A model generated the notes under the pieces. The model made no database searches. It worked only from the letters and a program-made list of their open reading frames with translations, and had not been told where the DNA came from. Shown one piece after another: positions 6,888 to 15,230 of a stretch of 18,974 nt of DNA (positions are counted from its first letter, which is position 1; the number at the start of each line of letters is the position of its first letter). The position numbers and the translations under genes are program-made. Source of the DNA: Bacteroidota bacterium (GTDB taxonomy: Bacteria; Bacteroidota; Bacteroidia; B-17B0; Aurantibacillaceae). The stretch spans positions 1 through 18,974 of the forward strand of contig JANYGR010000190.1 in assembly GCA_025359355.1 (NCBI GenBank), in the 5' to 3' direction.

Positions 6888-6970
6888 TTTCTCGCAGAGT
6901 GCCGCTGATTGATTAGCAGAGTCTCGCAGAGTTTTCTTTCTTTTTTTTATCTGCGTAAATCTTAGAGATA
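6888..6970. repeat. Family-B repeat, gene-free shortened copy between thiS and thiC
   Basis: Left end TTTCTCGCAGAGTGCCGC is well conserved, followed by a GATTGATTAGCAGAG block and CTCGCAGAG. The right half is short and decayed (ATCTGCGTAAATCTTAGAGA), about 83 bp in all. Same orientation as the other family-B copies. It lies 28 bases upstream of the thiC start codon and begins 14 bases after the thiS stop. Confidence 0.8.
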
Positions 6971-6984
6971 TTAATTGGAGTTTG

Positions 6985-7188
6985 TTACCCTCCTTGTGTT
7001 GCTTTAATAATTAAAATATTATCGTTTGATTTTATGATGTGATGCTCCCAATTTAATTTTGGAATAACGTTATCGTTAACGGCAACTGCTACACCTTTTT
7101 GTTTTTCTCCAAGTTGAGTATTAACAATGGTTTGAAGCGTTGAGTTATCGCTGACAGTGTGTTTTTGGTTGTTGATTAAAATGTCCAT
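6985..7188 (-). CDS. thiS: ThiS, sulfur carrier protein
   Basis: 67-residue ubiquitin-like protein whose C-terminal Gly-Gly (ATQGG) is adenylylated and converted to a thiocarboxylate that donates sulfur to ThiG. Length, the MDILINNQKH first strand, the GVAVAVNDNVIPK central strand and the GG end all fit the family. It is the first gene of the operon after the TPP riboswitch. The ATG at 7186-7188 lies inside a 9-bp inverted repeat that can hide it from the ribosome. The adenylyltransferase partner (ThiF) is not in this window. Confidence 0.96.
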   Translation of the reverse strand: MDILINNQKHTVSDNSTLQTIVNTQLGEKQKGVAVAVNDNVIPKLNWEHHIIKSNDNILIIKATQGG

Positions 7189-7217
7189 TCCTAATATATT
7201 TTTTCACTTTAGGAATG
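7186..7217 (-). promoter_or_regulatory. Hairpin that includes the thiS start codon (likely sequestor)
   Basis: In the minus-strand RNA, CAUUCCUAA (7217-7209) pairs perfectly with UUAGGAAUG (7194-7186), whose last three bases are the thiS AUG. The loop is 14 bases and A/U-rich. With one bulge the stem can extend by two more pairs. Nearby AAUGAC (7237-7232) can pair with GUCAUU (7219-7214), which shares bases with the sequestor, so the two folds would exclude each other. This suggests translational control by the riboswitch. Confidence 0.6.
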
Positions 7218-7239
7218 ACAAGATACGAGGAGTCATTTC

Positions 7240-7314
7240 ACTTTTCCCTTCGATTGTACTAACAATATCAGGTTCAAAGGGTATTATCTCAGCTTATTAA
7301 AGCACCCCTAAAGT
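7240..7314 (-). promoter_or_regulatory. TPP riboswitch (THI element)
   Basis: The minus-strand RNA carries the conserved THI-box parts in order: P1 arm ACUUU (7314-7310), AGGGGUGC, CUGAGA (7292-7287), ACCCUUUGAACCUGAU (7282-7267), a GUUAGUAC segment, CGAAGGGA (7252-7245), and closing P1 arm AAAGU (7244-7240). The position directly upstream of thiS fits feedback control of the whole operon by thiamine pyrophosphate. No clear terminator follows, so control is probably at translation start. Confidence 0.93.
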
Positions 7315-7319
7315 TAGGA

Positions 7320-7351
7320 TAAAGATAACGAATAAATGGTTATGAATACAA
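7320..7351 (-). promoter_or_regulatory. Possible promoter of the thi operon
   Basis: The minus strand reads TTG (7351-7349), 21 bases, then TATCTTTA (7327-7320). The Bacteroidota housekeeping promoter is TTG, about 19 bases, TAnnTTTG, so this is a fair but imperfect match with slightly long spacing. Transcription would begin about where the riboswitch P1 stem begins, which supports the call. Confidence 0.4.
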
Positions 7352-7410
7352 CACCGTGTTAAAAACAAATGAATACTAATCTGAGCTAAAAACTGTATCT
7401 TTAGAAAATC

Positions 7411-8640
7411 TTGGAGCATTCAAAATTACATATTCAATCGGCTGATAGTGCTGTTAAGGATTTGAAACTGAGCGCTTTGTTGGAAATGACAAAGGCTATC
7501 AATAATAATTTATCGACTTCACAATTATTAGATATTTACCAAGATGTTTTAGAAAACAGATTGAAAGTTGGTAAGTTGATATTGTTTAGCCACGATCAAG
7601 AATGGACTTGTATTTTAAAATATGGCGTGGATAGTTCATATAATCATTTGGAATTTGAACCGGAATTGCTTGATATTAAAGAGATTGAAAGCATTACGTT
7701 TTCAAAAGGAAATTTAAGTAAACGTTTCGAAATTGTAGTGCCTGTTTTTCATAAACAAACGCCTTTAGCATTTGTATTATTGGGAGATATCAACGACGAT
7801 AAAATAGAAATGAGTTCTGCAATTAAGCATTTGCCGTTTATTCAAACATTAACAAATGTGATGATCGTCGCTATTGAAAATAAAAAATTATATAAATCAT
7901 CCATACAAAAAGCAACCATACAAAAAGAACTAGAGTTAGCTCAAGGTATGCAAAAAATGTTGTTCCCTACGTCGCTACCAAATACAGAAGAGTTAGAAAT
8001 GAATGCCTTATACTTGCCGCACCAACAAGTGGGAGGTGATTACTACGATGTGATTTGGATTAATGAAGTGGAATGTGTGTTTTGCCTAGCCGACGTGTCT
8101 GGCAAGGGGTTAGCAGCAGCAATGTTGATGAGTAATTTACAAGCGGCTTTAAGAGTACTTTTAAAATACACTCAAAATTTAACTGAAATAGTCATTGATA
8201 TCAATCAGTTAATTTGTGATAACGCGAAGACTGAAAAATTTATTTCTTTGTTTATCGCTAAATATAATATTGGTACTCGTAAATTATCGTACATCAATGC
8301 TGGACATAATGCGCCGTTGTTGTTTAATAATTACCAAACAATCTCTTTAGATAAAGGTTCTACGTTATTAGGAATAATGAATCCCTTAATGTCTTTAGAA
8401 ACAGAAACCTTGTTAGTTCCTTTAAATTCAATACTTTTCGCGTATACGGATGGATTAACAGATACCGTTAATAATAGCGATGAAACTCTTTCTGTTGAAG
8501 AAATAAAAAATACAGTAACAAAAAATAAATTCTCGAGCTGCGAATTTATTAATAAAGCCATGTTGTTTTATTTAGAAGAGTTTAAAGCAGAAATGCCTTT
8601 TGTAGATGACATTGCAATGCTTACCTGTAAGTTTAAGTAG
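7411..8640 (+). CDS. SpoIIE/RsbU-type serine phosphatase with N-terminal GAF-like region
   Basis: 409-residue cytoplasmic protein. Residues about 15-160 look like a GAF-type sensor (LLEMTKAINNNLS, LFSHDQEW). A helix with ELAQGMQKMLFP leads into a PP2C/SpoIIE phosphatase at about 180-409 with the metal-binding motifs VGGDYYD, LADVSGKGLAAAM, INAGHNAPLL, AYTDGLTDTVN and the final DDIAML. Such proteins usually dephosphorylate anti-sigma-factor antagonists or related switch proteins; the partner is not in the window. The start is a TTG at 7411: an in-frame stop lies at 7402-7404, and the first in-frame ATG (7486) would remove conserved N-terminal sequence. It is divergent from the thi operon, and nothing links it to thiamine. 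Confidence 0.9.
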   Translation: MEHSKLHIQSADSAVKDLKLSALLEMTKAINNNLSTSQLLDIYQDVLENRLKVGKLILFSHDQEWTCILKYGVDSSYNHLEFEPELLDIKEIESITFSKGNLSKRFEIVVPVFHKQTPLAFVLLGDINDDKIEMSSAIKHLPFIQTLTNVMIVAIENKKLYKSSIQKATIQKELELAQGMQKMLFPTSLPNTEELEMNALYLPHQQVGGDYYDVIWINEVECVFCLADVSGKGLAAAMLMSNLQAALRVLLKYTQNLTEIVIDINQLICDNAKTEKFISLFIAKYNIGTRKLSYINAGHNAPLLFNNYQTISLDKGSTLLGIMNPLMSLETETLLVPLNSILFAYTDGLTDTVNNSDETLSVEEIKNTVTKNKFSSCEFINKAMLFYLEEFKAEMPFVDDIAMLTCKFK

Positions 8641-8760
8641 CGCTAACGTTTTCGCAGAATGTTTTGGACGTTTTGCAAATGCTTTGATGTCCCCAGTATT
8701 ACTAGCAGTTGTTAAAAGTAGTTTGAAGTATTCCGAATAATATGTCAACTTAATATCCTT

Positions 8761-8796
8761 CAATATCAAAATTATCTTTCACACTAAAAGATATTG
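8761..8796. terminator. Weak hairpin between convergent genes
   Basis: TATCTTT (8773-8779) and AAAGATA (8787-8793) form a 7-bp stem. CAATATC (8761-8767) and GATATTG (8790-8796) form an alternative one. It sits between the ends of the convergent phosphatase and MsrBA genes, where a terminator is expected, but the following T-run is poor on either strand. Confidence 0.3.
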
Positions 8797-8807
8797 TTTA
8801 ATAGGAT

Positions 8808-9812
8808 TTAAAAACGAGTTACTCTTCTATGGCAATATGGCGTGCCGCCTTCTTTTTCGTAGTATTGTTGGTGGTAATCTTCTGCCGACCAAAACTTAGT
8901 TGCTTTTTTAAGTTTTGTAGCTACTTTCAATCCTTTCAATTGCAATAAGCCAATTAATTTTTCGGCAGTGGCTTTTTGCGCATCATCAACATAAAATATT
9001 TCCGATAAGTATTGTGGACCAACATCATTGCCTTGACCATTAGCTTGTGTTGGATCATGAATTTCAAAAAATAATTTTGCTAACTCTTCATAAGTTGTTT
9101 GGCTGGGATCAAAGGTTACTTCCAATGCTTCCACATGACCTGTTGTATGACTACAAACCTCCTTGTAAGTAGGATTTTCTTTAAAGCCACCAGTATAACC
9201 AACTTGTGTACTGAGCACACCTTTAGCATGTTGGAAATAATATTCAACACCCCAAAAACAACCACCCGCAAAAATTGCTTTGTCGGTTTTAGTTTGAACT
9301 TTATCCGGAACAAATATCATTGAAATAGAATTAACACAATGCCTCGTATCTTTATCCGTTAAGCCTTCCCCATAAAACACATGTCCTAAATGTCCGTGAC
9401 AATTAGAGCAGATAATTTCTACTCTACGCCCATCGGCATCAGGAACTTTAGTGACTGCTCCTTTTATTTCATCATCAAAACTTGGCCATCCACAACCCGA
9501 ATGAAATTTTGAATCTGATTTATATAAAGGTGCATTACATTGTTTGCAAATATAAGTTCCTTTTTCAAATTCGTCTGTATACTTACCGGTAAAAGGCATT
9601 TCGGTACCTTTATTAATGATGACGCGTTCTTCTTCTTTAGTTAGGTTGTTTAGTTTCATAGGAGTGTCTTTTTTAATCGTTGAGTTTGAATGGGTGTTGG
9701 AAAGTGTATTGCTATTTTGACACTGCGTATTGCAACATCCAATAAGCAAAAATAAAGCAATCAAATAAAAAAACGAATGCTTTTGTTCAGTATTTTTTTT
9801 TGATGATTTCAT
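8808..9812 (-). CDS. msrBA: Lipoprotein methionine sulfoxide reductase, MsrB-MsrA fusion
   Basis: Repairs both R- and S-methionine sulfoxide. Residues 1-26 form a lipoprotein signal: charged start, FFYLIALFL core, lipobox LIGC with C26, so it should be membrane-anchored outside the cytoplasm. The MsrB domain (about 55-170) has zinc cysteines C89/C92 (CKQC) and C135/C138 (CSNC), HSGCGWPSF with C107, and catalytic C159 in RHCVNSISM. The MsrA domain (about 177-334) has the catalytic motif GGCFWG (C185), the GYTGG segment, GHVEALEVTFDP and a C-terminal resolving-type cysteine C327 in TPYCHRR. 334 residues is right for a fusion of this order. It is a single-gene unit flanked by opposite-strand genes. 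A likely role is envelope oxidative damage repair. Confidence 0.95.
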   Translation of the reverse strand: MKSSKKNTEQKHSFFYLIALFLLIGCCNTQCQNSNTLSNTHSNSTIKKDTPMKLNNLTKEEERVIINKGTEMPFTGKYTDEFEKGTYICKQCNAPLYKSDSKFHSGCGWPSFDDEIKGAVTKVPDADGRRVEIICSNCHGHLGHVFYGEGLTDKDTRHCVNSISMIFVPDKVQTKTDKAIFAGGCFWGVEYYFQHAKGVLSTQVGYTGGFKENPTYKEVCSHTTGHVEALEVTFDPSQTTYEELAKLFFEIHDPTQANGQGNDVGPQYLSEIFYVDDAQKATAEKLIGLLQLKGLKVATKLKKATKFWSAEDYHQQYYEKEGGTPYCHRRVTRF

Positions 9813-10006
9813 AATTTTTTTTTGATTAGTATAAAAGTAACAAATAAAATGCGATAAGGGTTTCTATTTATATGTTAAACTATTATAAATAGGATTTTAA
9901 GTTAACGTACACATTTTCAGAAAAATTTACCCGAACTAATGTTTTAAAATAAAGCAATCTATACATACGTATTATTTTGTACATTTAAGTCTTATAGTAT
10001 AATACC

Positions 10007-12118
10007 ATGAATAAAATTATTTTCACATTTACTTTTGCATTAGTATCGACTATTGCATTTTCTCAAATTAATTTATTGTATTGTGGTACCGATGAAATGC
10101 GCATCAATACACTTAAAAAAAATCCAGAAATTGCTAAAGCAGTTATTAAACGTGAGGCGCAATTAGAAAATTTTACGCAAACTTTTGTGCAAAATTTTCA
10201 GGCGAATAATCAAGCACAAAAAACTACGACCACTTCGGCTACTTATATTATTCCCATTGTGTTTCATGTCATCCATAATTATGGTTCCGAAAATATTTCG
10301 GATGCTCAGTTAAAAGATGGTATTGATATGTTGAATAAAACATTTCGTAAACAACGTGCAGATACTGCTTCTATTGTATCAGCATTTAAAGGTATTCATG
10401 CCGATTGTGATATCGAATTTCGTTTAGCACAAAAAGATCCTAATGGGAATTGCCATAGCGGCATCAATCGCATAGCTTCATCATTAACTAATTTAGGACA
10501 ACATGATGTGAAGAATTTAATTCATTGGCCTCCTCATCAGTATTTAAATGTATATGTAGTAGCTAATATTCCTAATTTGGCTGGGCACTGCGTGTTACCA
10601 GCAGATGCTGATACCATTCCGTTGTGGGATGGAATTGTATTGGCACATAATTATGTGGGAACTATTGGTACATCAAACTTAACACAATCCGTTGCTTTTG
10701 CTCATGAGTGCGGACATTACTTGAATCTATTTCATATTTGGGGTGGTAATAACGTACCAGGTTTTTATTATTATCCTTGTGCAGTGGCAACAAAGGATTG
10801 TAGTATCGACGATTTAGTAGCAGATACGCCACCTACCATTGGTTGGCAAACTTGTAATTTAGCAGGTGCATCTTGTGGTAATGTAGTTGATAATGTTCAA
10901 AATGCAATGGATTATAGTTATTGTAACATCATGTTTACACAAGGACAAAAAGCTCGTATGCATGCCTGTTTGAATTCGCCCATAGCAGGACGAAATAATT
11001 TATGGCAAACAGCTAATTTGATTGCTACTGGCGTATATACAACTGCTCCATTATGTAAGGCTGATTTTGTAAGTGATAAAAAAATGGTTTGTCCAAGTAA
11101 TGCAGTTGCCTTTACTAATACATCTTATGGCGGGACGTTCACATCCTATGCATGGAAATTTCAAGGAGGGACACCTGCAACATCCTCTGTTGCTAATCCT
11201 ACTGTTACATACGCTTCAGCAGGAACTTATAGTGTAGAATTGAAAGTAAAAAATGGAACAGACTCTGCAACCATTGTTAAACAAAATTATATAGGAGTAC
11301 AAACGTCAACAGGTACGGCTTTCCCTTATTCAGAAGGATTTGAAGCGGTTACGACATTAAATTGCTCAGAGTGGCTTACCAATAATTTAGATACTTCTAA
11401 TACTTGGCAACTAACGAATACGGCTTTTGCCAGTGGAAGTAAATCAGCTATGCTCAATAATTTTAGCAGTACTCTTGATGGTAAAGATGAATTGTATAGT
11501 AGAGCTATTAATTTATCTGGAGCATCAATATTGAATGTGAGTTTTAAATACGCCTTTGCGCGTAAGGACACCAGTAATAAAGATCAATTGCAGTTGTTTG
11601 GTGTTATGAATTGTAACGGAACAGCTTTCGTCAGATTTTCAGCTATTGGAAGTTCACTCGAAACTGTTCCAGTTAAAACTACGGCATTCTATCCAACAAC
11701 CGCCACTGAATGGAAAACGGTTACAACGACTCTTCCCTCACCTTTATTTACAAGCGGTTTCAGATTAAAGTTTGTGTTTAGTCGCCACGGAGGAAATAAT
11801 ATTTTTATTGATGATATTAATATTGCCATTGATGCAGGTATACGGGATGTAACAGAAGATATTAGTATGCTTACACTTTACCCTAATCCAACAAATGATA
11901 ATTGCACATTAAAATTTATATTGCAATTACCTAAAACATTAATAGTTTCACTAGTTAATGTATTGGGGCAAAAAGTAATGACCTTAGGAAACATCTTATA
12001 TAACGAAGGAGAAAATTCGGTAAATTTGAAGACGTATAATTTACCTCAGGGCATGTATACTATTCAACTGTCTGATGGATTGAGGGCAATTAATAAACAG
12101 TTAGTTATTTCTAAGTAA
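10007..12118 (+). CDS. Secreted M43-type (pappalysin-like) metalloprotease with PKD and type IX sorting domain
   Basis: 703-residue exported zinc protease. A signal peptide covers about residues 1-19 (MNKIIFTFTFALVSTIAFS). The catalytic domain is about 75-330, with the zinc site HECGHYLNLFHIWGG (H233, E234, H237, H243) and Met-turn NAMDYSYCNIMF (M301), both typical of M43. The usual glycine in HExxHxxGxxH is asparagine, as in some M43 members. A PKD domain (about 351-431, WKFQGGTP, NPTVTYASAGTYSVELKV) and a beta-sandwich region (about 438-610) follow. The end (about 620-703) is a Por/type A sorting domain with LYPNPTND and LPQGMYTIQL, which directs export by the type IX system, found in Bacteroidota. 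The substrate is unknown. uvrB begins 12 bases after its stop. Confidence 0.93.
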   Translation: MNKIIFTFTFALVSTIAFSQINLLYCGTDEMRINTLKKNPEIAKAVIKREAQLENFTQTFVQNFQANNQAQKTTTTSATYIIPIVFHVIHNYGSENISDAQLKDGIDMLNKTFRKQRADTASIVSAFKGIHADCDIEFRLAQKDPNGNCHSGINRIASSLTNLGQHDVKNLIHWPPHQYLNVYVVANIPNLAGHCVLPADADTIPLWDGIVLAHNYVGTIGTSNLTQSVAFAHECGHYLNLFHIWGGNNVPGFYYYPCAVATKDCSIDDLVADTPPTIGWQTCNLAGASCGNVVDNVQNAMDYSYCNIMFTQGQKARMHACLNSPIAGRNNLWQTANLIATGVYTTAPLCKADFVSDKKMVCPSNAVAFTNTSYGGTFTSYAWKFQGGTPATSSVANPTVTYASAGTYSVELKVKNGTDSATIVKQNYIGVQTSTGTAFPYSEGFEAVTTLNCSEWLTNNLDTSNTWQLTNTAFASGSKSAMLNNFSSTLDGKDELYSRAINLSGASILNVSFKYAFARKDTSNKDQLQLFGVMNCNGTAFVRFSAIGSSLETVPVKTTAFYPTTATEWKTVTTTLPSPLFTSGFRLKFVFSRHGGNNIFIDDINIAIDAGIRDVTEDISMLTLYPNPTNDNCTLKFILQLPKTLIVSLVNVLGQKVMTLGNILYNEGENSVNLKTYNLPQGMYTIQLSDGLRAINKQLVISK

Positions 12119-12130
12119 ACACAACAAGCC

Positions 12131-14143
12131 TTGTCCTTTAACCTCATATCCGAATTTCAGCCAACAGGCGACCAACCCACTGCTATTAAGCAATTAGTAG
12201 AGGGGTTAAATACGAATACCAAACATCAGGTATTATTAGGCGTAACGGGCTCTGGTAAAACATTTACCGCTGCTAATGTTATTCAGCAAGTGAATAAGCC
12301 TACGCTTATTTTAAGTCATAATAAAACCTTAGCAGCACAATTATATAGCGAGTTCAAGCAATTCTTTCCTGAAAATGCGGTTGAGTATTTTGTAAGTTAT
12401 TACGATTATTACCAACCCGAAGCTTATTTGCCAACGACTGGGACGTACATCGAAAAAGATTTACAAGTCAATGATGAGATTGAAAAATTACGTTTAAGTG
12501 CCACATCAGCTTTGCTATCGGGTAGGAGGGACGTGATTGTGGTTTGTTCAGTTTCTTGTATTTATGGTATTGGTAATCCAACGGATTTCAGAAAAAATAT
12601 TATTACTATAGAGGTTGGAAAAATTATTTCCCGTAATAAATTATTGCATCAATTAGTTGGAGCTTTGTATTCCCGCACTACTGATATCTTTTCACGTAGT
12701 ACCTTTCGCGTGAAAGGAGATACGGTTGATGTGAATTTATCTTATGCAGATTACAGTGTGCGAATTTCTTTTTTTGGTGATGAGATAGAATCTATCGAAA
12801 CCTTTGATGATAAAAATGGATTCGTTATTAAACAATTTGATTCGTTTACGATTTATCCTGCCAATATTTTTGTAACAGCGCCTGATACCATGCAAAATGC
12901 CATGCAAGCCATACAAGACGATATGACTAAGCATGTGTTATTTTTAAAATCTGAAGGTAAAGATTTAGAAGCTAAACGTATTGAAGAGCGCGTTAATTAC
13001 GATCTTGAAATGATGCGTGAATTAGGCTACTGTAGCGGAATCGAAAATTATTCGCGCTACATGGATGGTCGATTACCAGGCACACGTCCGTTTTGTTTGA
13101 TGGATTATTTTCCTGAAGATTATTTATTGATGATTGATGAAAGCCATGTTACCATTGGGCAAATACGCGCTATGTATGGTGGTGATTTATCGCGCAAACA
13201 AAATTTAGTAGAATATGGATTTCGTTTACCATCTGCGTTGGATAATCGTCCTTTAAAATTTGAAGAGTTTGAAGCACTCGAAAATCAAGTGATTTATATT
13301 TCAGCTACACCTGCCGATTATGAATTAGAAAAAGCAGGAGGTATAGTTGTGGAGCAATTGATAAGGCCTACAGGCATCTTGGATCCAATTATAGAAGTAC
13401 GTCCGTCAGCTAATCAGGTAGATGATTTGTTGGATGAAATTCATAAAGTAGTAGAACGCGATGAGCGTATATTGGTTACAACCCTTACCAAACGTATGGC
13501 GGAAGAGTTGTCTAAATATTTAACCAAGTTGCAAATTCGTTGCCGTTACATTCATAGCGAAGTCGATACTTTAGAGCGAGTAGAAATTTTACGACAATTA
13601 CGCGTAGGTATGTTTGATGTATTGATTGGAATTAATTTATTACGTGAAGGATTGGATTTACCAGAAGTTTCATTAGTATGTATTTTAGATGCCGATAAAG
13701 AAGGGTTTTTACGTAATGTGAGAAGCTTAGTTCAAACCAGTGGTAGAGCGGCTCGTAATGTGAATGGTCGCGTAATTATGTATGCCGATAAAATGACTGA
13801 CAGTATGCGAACTACTATTTCTGAAACAGAGCGTCGTCGCAAAAAACAAATCGAATATAATTTCAAAAATGGTATCACGCCAGTACAAGCAGGTAAAAAA
13901 GCATTGTTATCGCCAAACTCAGATACTGAAGTTACTTATGAAGGTAAATTAGTGAAAGCATATATCGGACCTGAAGAAATTAGTTATGCGGCAGATCCAG
14001 TGACACAATACATGAGTAAGGATGAAATTAAAAAGCAAATCACGAAAATAAAAACGGCGATGTTGCGTGCCTCTAAGGAAATGGACTTTAGTGAAGCCGC
14101 TCGTTTACGCGATGAAATGTATGCTTTAGAGAAACTGTTGTGA
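12131..14143 (+). CDS. uvrB: UvrB, excinuclease ABC subunit B
   Basis: Damage-verification helicase-like subunit of nucleotide excision repair, loaded by UvrA and recruiting UvrC. 670 residues, normal. Visible are FQPTGDQPTAI, Walker A GVTGSGKT (37-44), the YDYYQPEAY beta-hairpin region (91-99), Walker B-like MIDESH (335-339), ISATPADYELE, the helicase motifs GINLLREGLDLPEV and QTSGRAARNVNG, and a C-terminal UVR motif (about 630-669, DFSEAARLRDEMYALEKLL). The start is TTG at 12131: the family N-terminus begins at the codon after it, and a stop of the preceding gene lies in the same frame at 12116-12118. There is no strong ribosome site and no obvious own promoter in the 12-base gap, so it may be read from upstream. 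Confidence 0.97.
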   Translation: MSFNLISEFQPTGDQPTAIKQLVEGLNTNTKHQVLLGVTGSGKTFTAANVIQQVNKPTLILSHNKTLAAQLYSEFKQFFPENAVEYFVSYYDYYQPEAYLPTTGTYIEKDLQVNDEIEKLRLSATSALLSGRRDVIVVCSVSCIYGIGNPTDFRKNIITIEVGKIISRNKLLHQLVGALYSRTTDIFSRSTFRVKGDTVDVNLSYADYSVRISFFGDEIESIETFDDKNGFVIKQFDSFTIYPANIFVTAPDTMQNAMQAIQDDMTKHVLFLKSEGKDLEAKRIEERVNYDLEMMRELGYCSGIENYSRYMDGRLPGTRPFCLMDYFPEDYLLMIDESHVTIGQIRAMYGGDLSRKQNLVEYGFRLPSALDNRPLKFEEFEALENQVIYISATPADYELEKAGGIVVEQLIRPTGILDPIIEVRPSANQVDDLLDEIHKVVERDERILVTTLTKRMAEELSKYLTKLQIRCRYIHSEVDTLERVEILRQLRVGMFDVLIGINLLREGLDLPEVSLVCILDADKEGFLRNVRSLVQTSGRAARNVNGRVIMYADKMTDSMRTTISETERRRKKQIEYNFKNGITPVQAGKKALLSPNSDTEVTYEGKLVKAYIGPEEISYAADPVTQYMSKDEIKKQITKIKTAMLRASKEMDFSEAARLRDEMYALEKLL

Positions 14144-14161
14144 TTTTTTTTGTAATTTATA

Positions 14162-14761
14162 TTACATCGATATACGCTCATTCATTTCTTTTCCACTAGC
14201 TACATCAATCCCGAAAAAATCAATGTATTCAATCGTTGGGCTTAATGAAAACCCTCCTTCTTTTTCTTTGATAAAGGTTCTTTGTAACATCATTAACTTA
14301 CCAGATAATGTGATGTATACATGATGATTTTTGTCTGAATCTTTTTTTAAATGCAAGGTGATTTTAGGATAAGCAACCAAGGTAAATTGATAATCTTCAT
14401 TGCCTATAGCTGTAATTGTTATACCATAAGCATATTTTTTTTCAATACTTGACAACTCTTGGTGTTCCTCATTCGACGTAAATAAAATCCAAAAAATATG
14501 AATGGGATTTTTCGAATCCAATAAACCATTTTTTTTGTTTAATTCATAAATTACCGTATTCGTATTCTTAGTACGTTGCAAATAGAATAACTGATTGGGA
14601 TTTCCTTTAGGGGTAGGGAATTCAGTATTATTTTCTTTCAGATTTTGAGAGAGTGTTTTCTGTGGAGACATGCATATAACAATCATTATCATAATTCTTA
14701 CAATGATTGTATTTATTGACATACATTGTAAATACGAGAATGAATATGTTTTCTGATCCAT
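14162..14761 (-). CDS. DUF4833-like protein, probably exported
   Basis: 199 residues. The body (about 48-199) resembles DUF4833 proteins of Bacteroidota: FPTPKGNPNQLFYLQRTKN, TVIYELNKKNG, NPIHIFWI and the late SPTIEYIDFFG segment. The function of the family is unknown. A hydrophobic stretch at about residues 15-34 (SINTIIVRIMIMIVICMS) looks like a signal peptide; the true start may be M14 (ATG at 14722) rather than 14761. It converges on uvrB with only 18 bases between stop codons and has no visible partner gene. The family assignment is from recognition of sequence pattern only. Confidence 0.75.
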   Translation of the reverse strand: MDQKTYSFSYLQCMSINTIIVRIMIMIVICMSPQKTLSQNLKENNTEFPTPKGNPNQLFYLQRTKNTNTVIYELNKKNGLLDSKNPIHIFWILFTSNEEHQELSSIEKKYAYGITITAIGNEDYQFTLVAYPKITLHLKKDSDKNHHVYITLSGKLMMLQRTFIKEKEGGFSLSPTIEYIDFFGIDVASGKEMNERISM

Positions 14762-15230
14762 TTATTTTTTGAGATTACGCTAAACGAATTTAATATAAAA
14801 TATGTCATTTTTAATTAAAATAGGGAATGATATTTATTGTTATAAATAGATGATAAAAAGTATTAGAGATTTGAATGTCTCTTTTGAAATTTTCAGGATT
14901 GCTAAAAAAGTATTCACTAATAACTACCAAAGTCATTGTTAAGATTATGCTTAGATAATATGATGGTATTACTTTGAGACCTGCCGTCTAACATTCCCGT
15001 AATAAATTCTTTATTCCCTTCAAATCTTTCAGAGCGATATTTCTCATCAAAACTATTAACTTAAAGATACTCATAATAAATCCATATTAATAATGAGATT
15101 AGTTTCAATAGGAGGGAATTTCGGATAAGTTTTATCATTTAAACTAAAAGAAAAAAAACCATTTTACAATAATGTAAAATGGTTTTTTAATGTCTGATTT
15201 AACAATAGGTCGTTAATACATAACGTCCTA
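14762..15230. other. Intergenic stretch, 469 bp
   Basis: AT-rich and without a convincing ORF. It must hold the promoter of the DUF4833-like gene, but no good TTG/TAnnTTTG pair was found. The only clear structure is the terminator at 15153-15188. A 5-bp hairpin at 14863-14881 is too weak to call. No member of repeat families A or B was seen here. Confidence 0.6.
15153..15188 (-). terminator. Rho-independent terminator after the efflux operon
   Basis: Perfect 15-bp stem: AAAAAACCATTTTAC (15153-15167), six-base loop, GTAAAATGGTTTTTT (15174-15188). It lies 43 bases past the stop of the outer-membrane channel gene and ends in a T-run on the minus strand. The A/T flanks make it usable on both strands. 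Confidence 0.85.

Noticed and set aside
6492..6908. Plus-strand ORF opposite the thiC start region
   Set aside because: Antisense shadow of thiC; the protein resembles nothing and its end runs into a family-B repeat.
7396..7404. Plus-strand TATCTTTAG as promoter of the phosphatase gene
   Set aside because: No TTG element lies at the expected distance upstream, and the box is only 6 bases before the TTG start codon, leaving almost no leader.
8572..8769. Minus-strand ORF of 65 codons after the phosphatase gene
   Set aside because: Overlaps the phosphatase coding end on the opposite strand and has no recognisable features.
9972..9979. TTATTTTG as promoter box for the metalloprotease gene
   Set aside because: One mismatch to TAnnTTTG, but no TTG at the expected upstream position, so support is too thin to list.
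14863..14881. AGAGA/TCTCT hairpin in the intergenic stretch as terminator or small RNA
   Set aside because: Only a 5-bp stem, with no partner gene end nearby and no supporting promoter.
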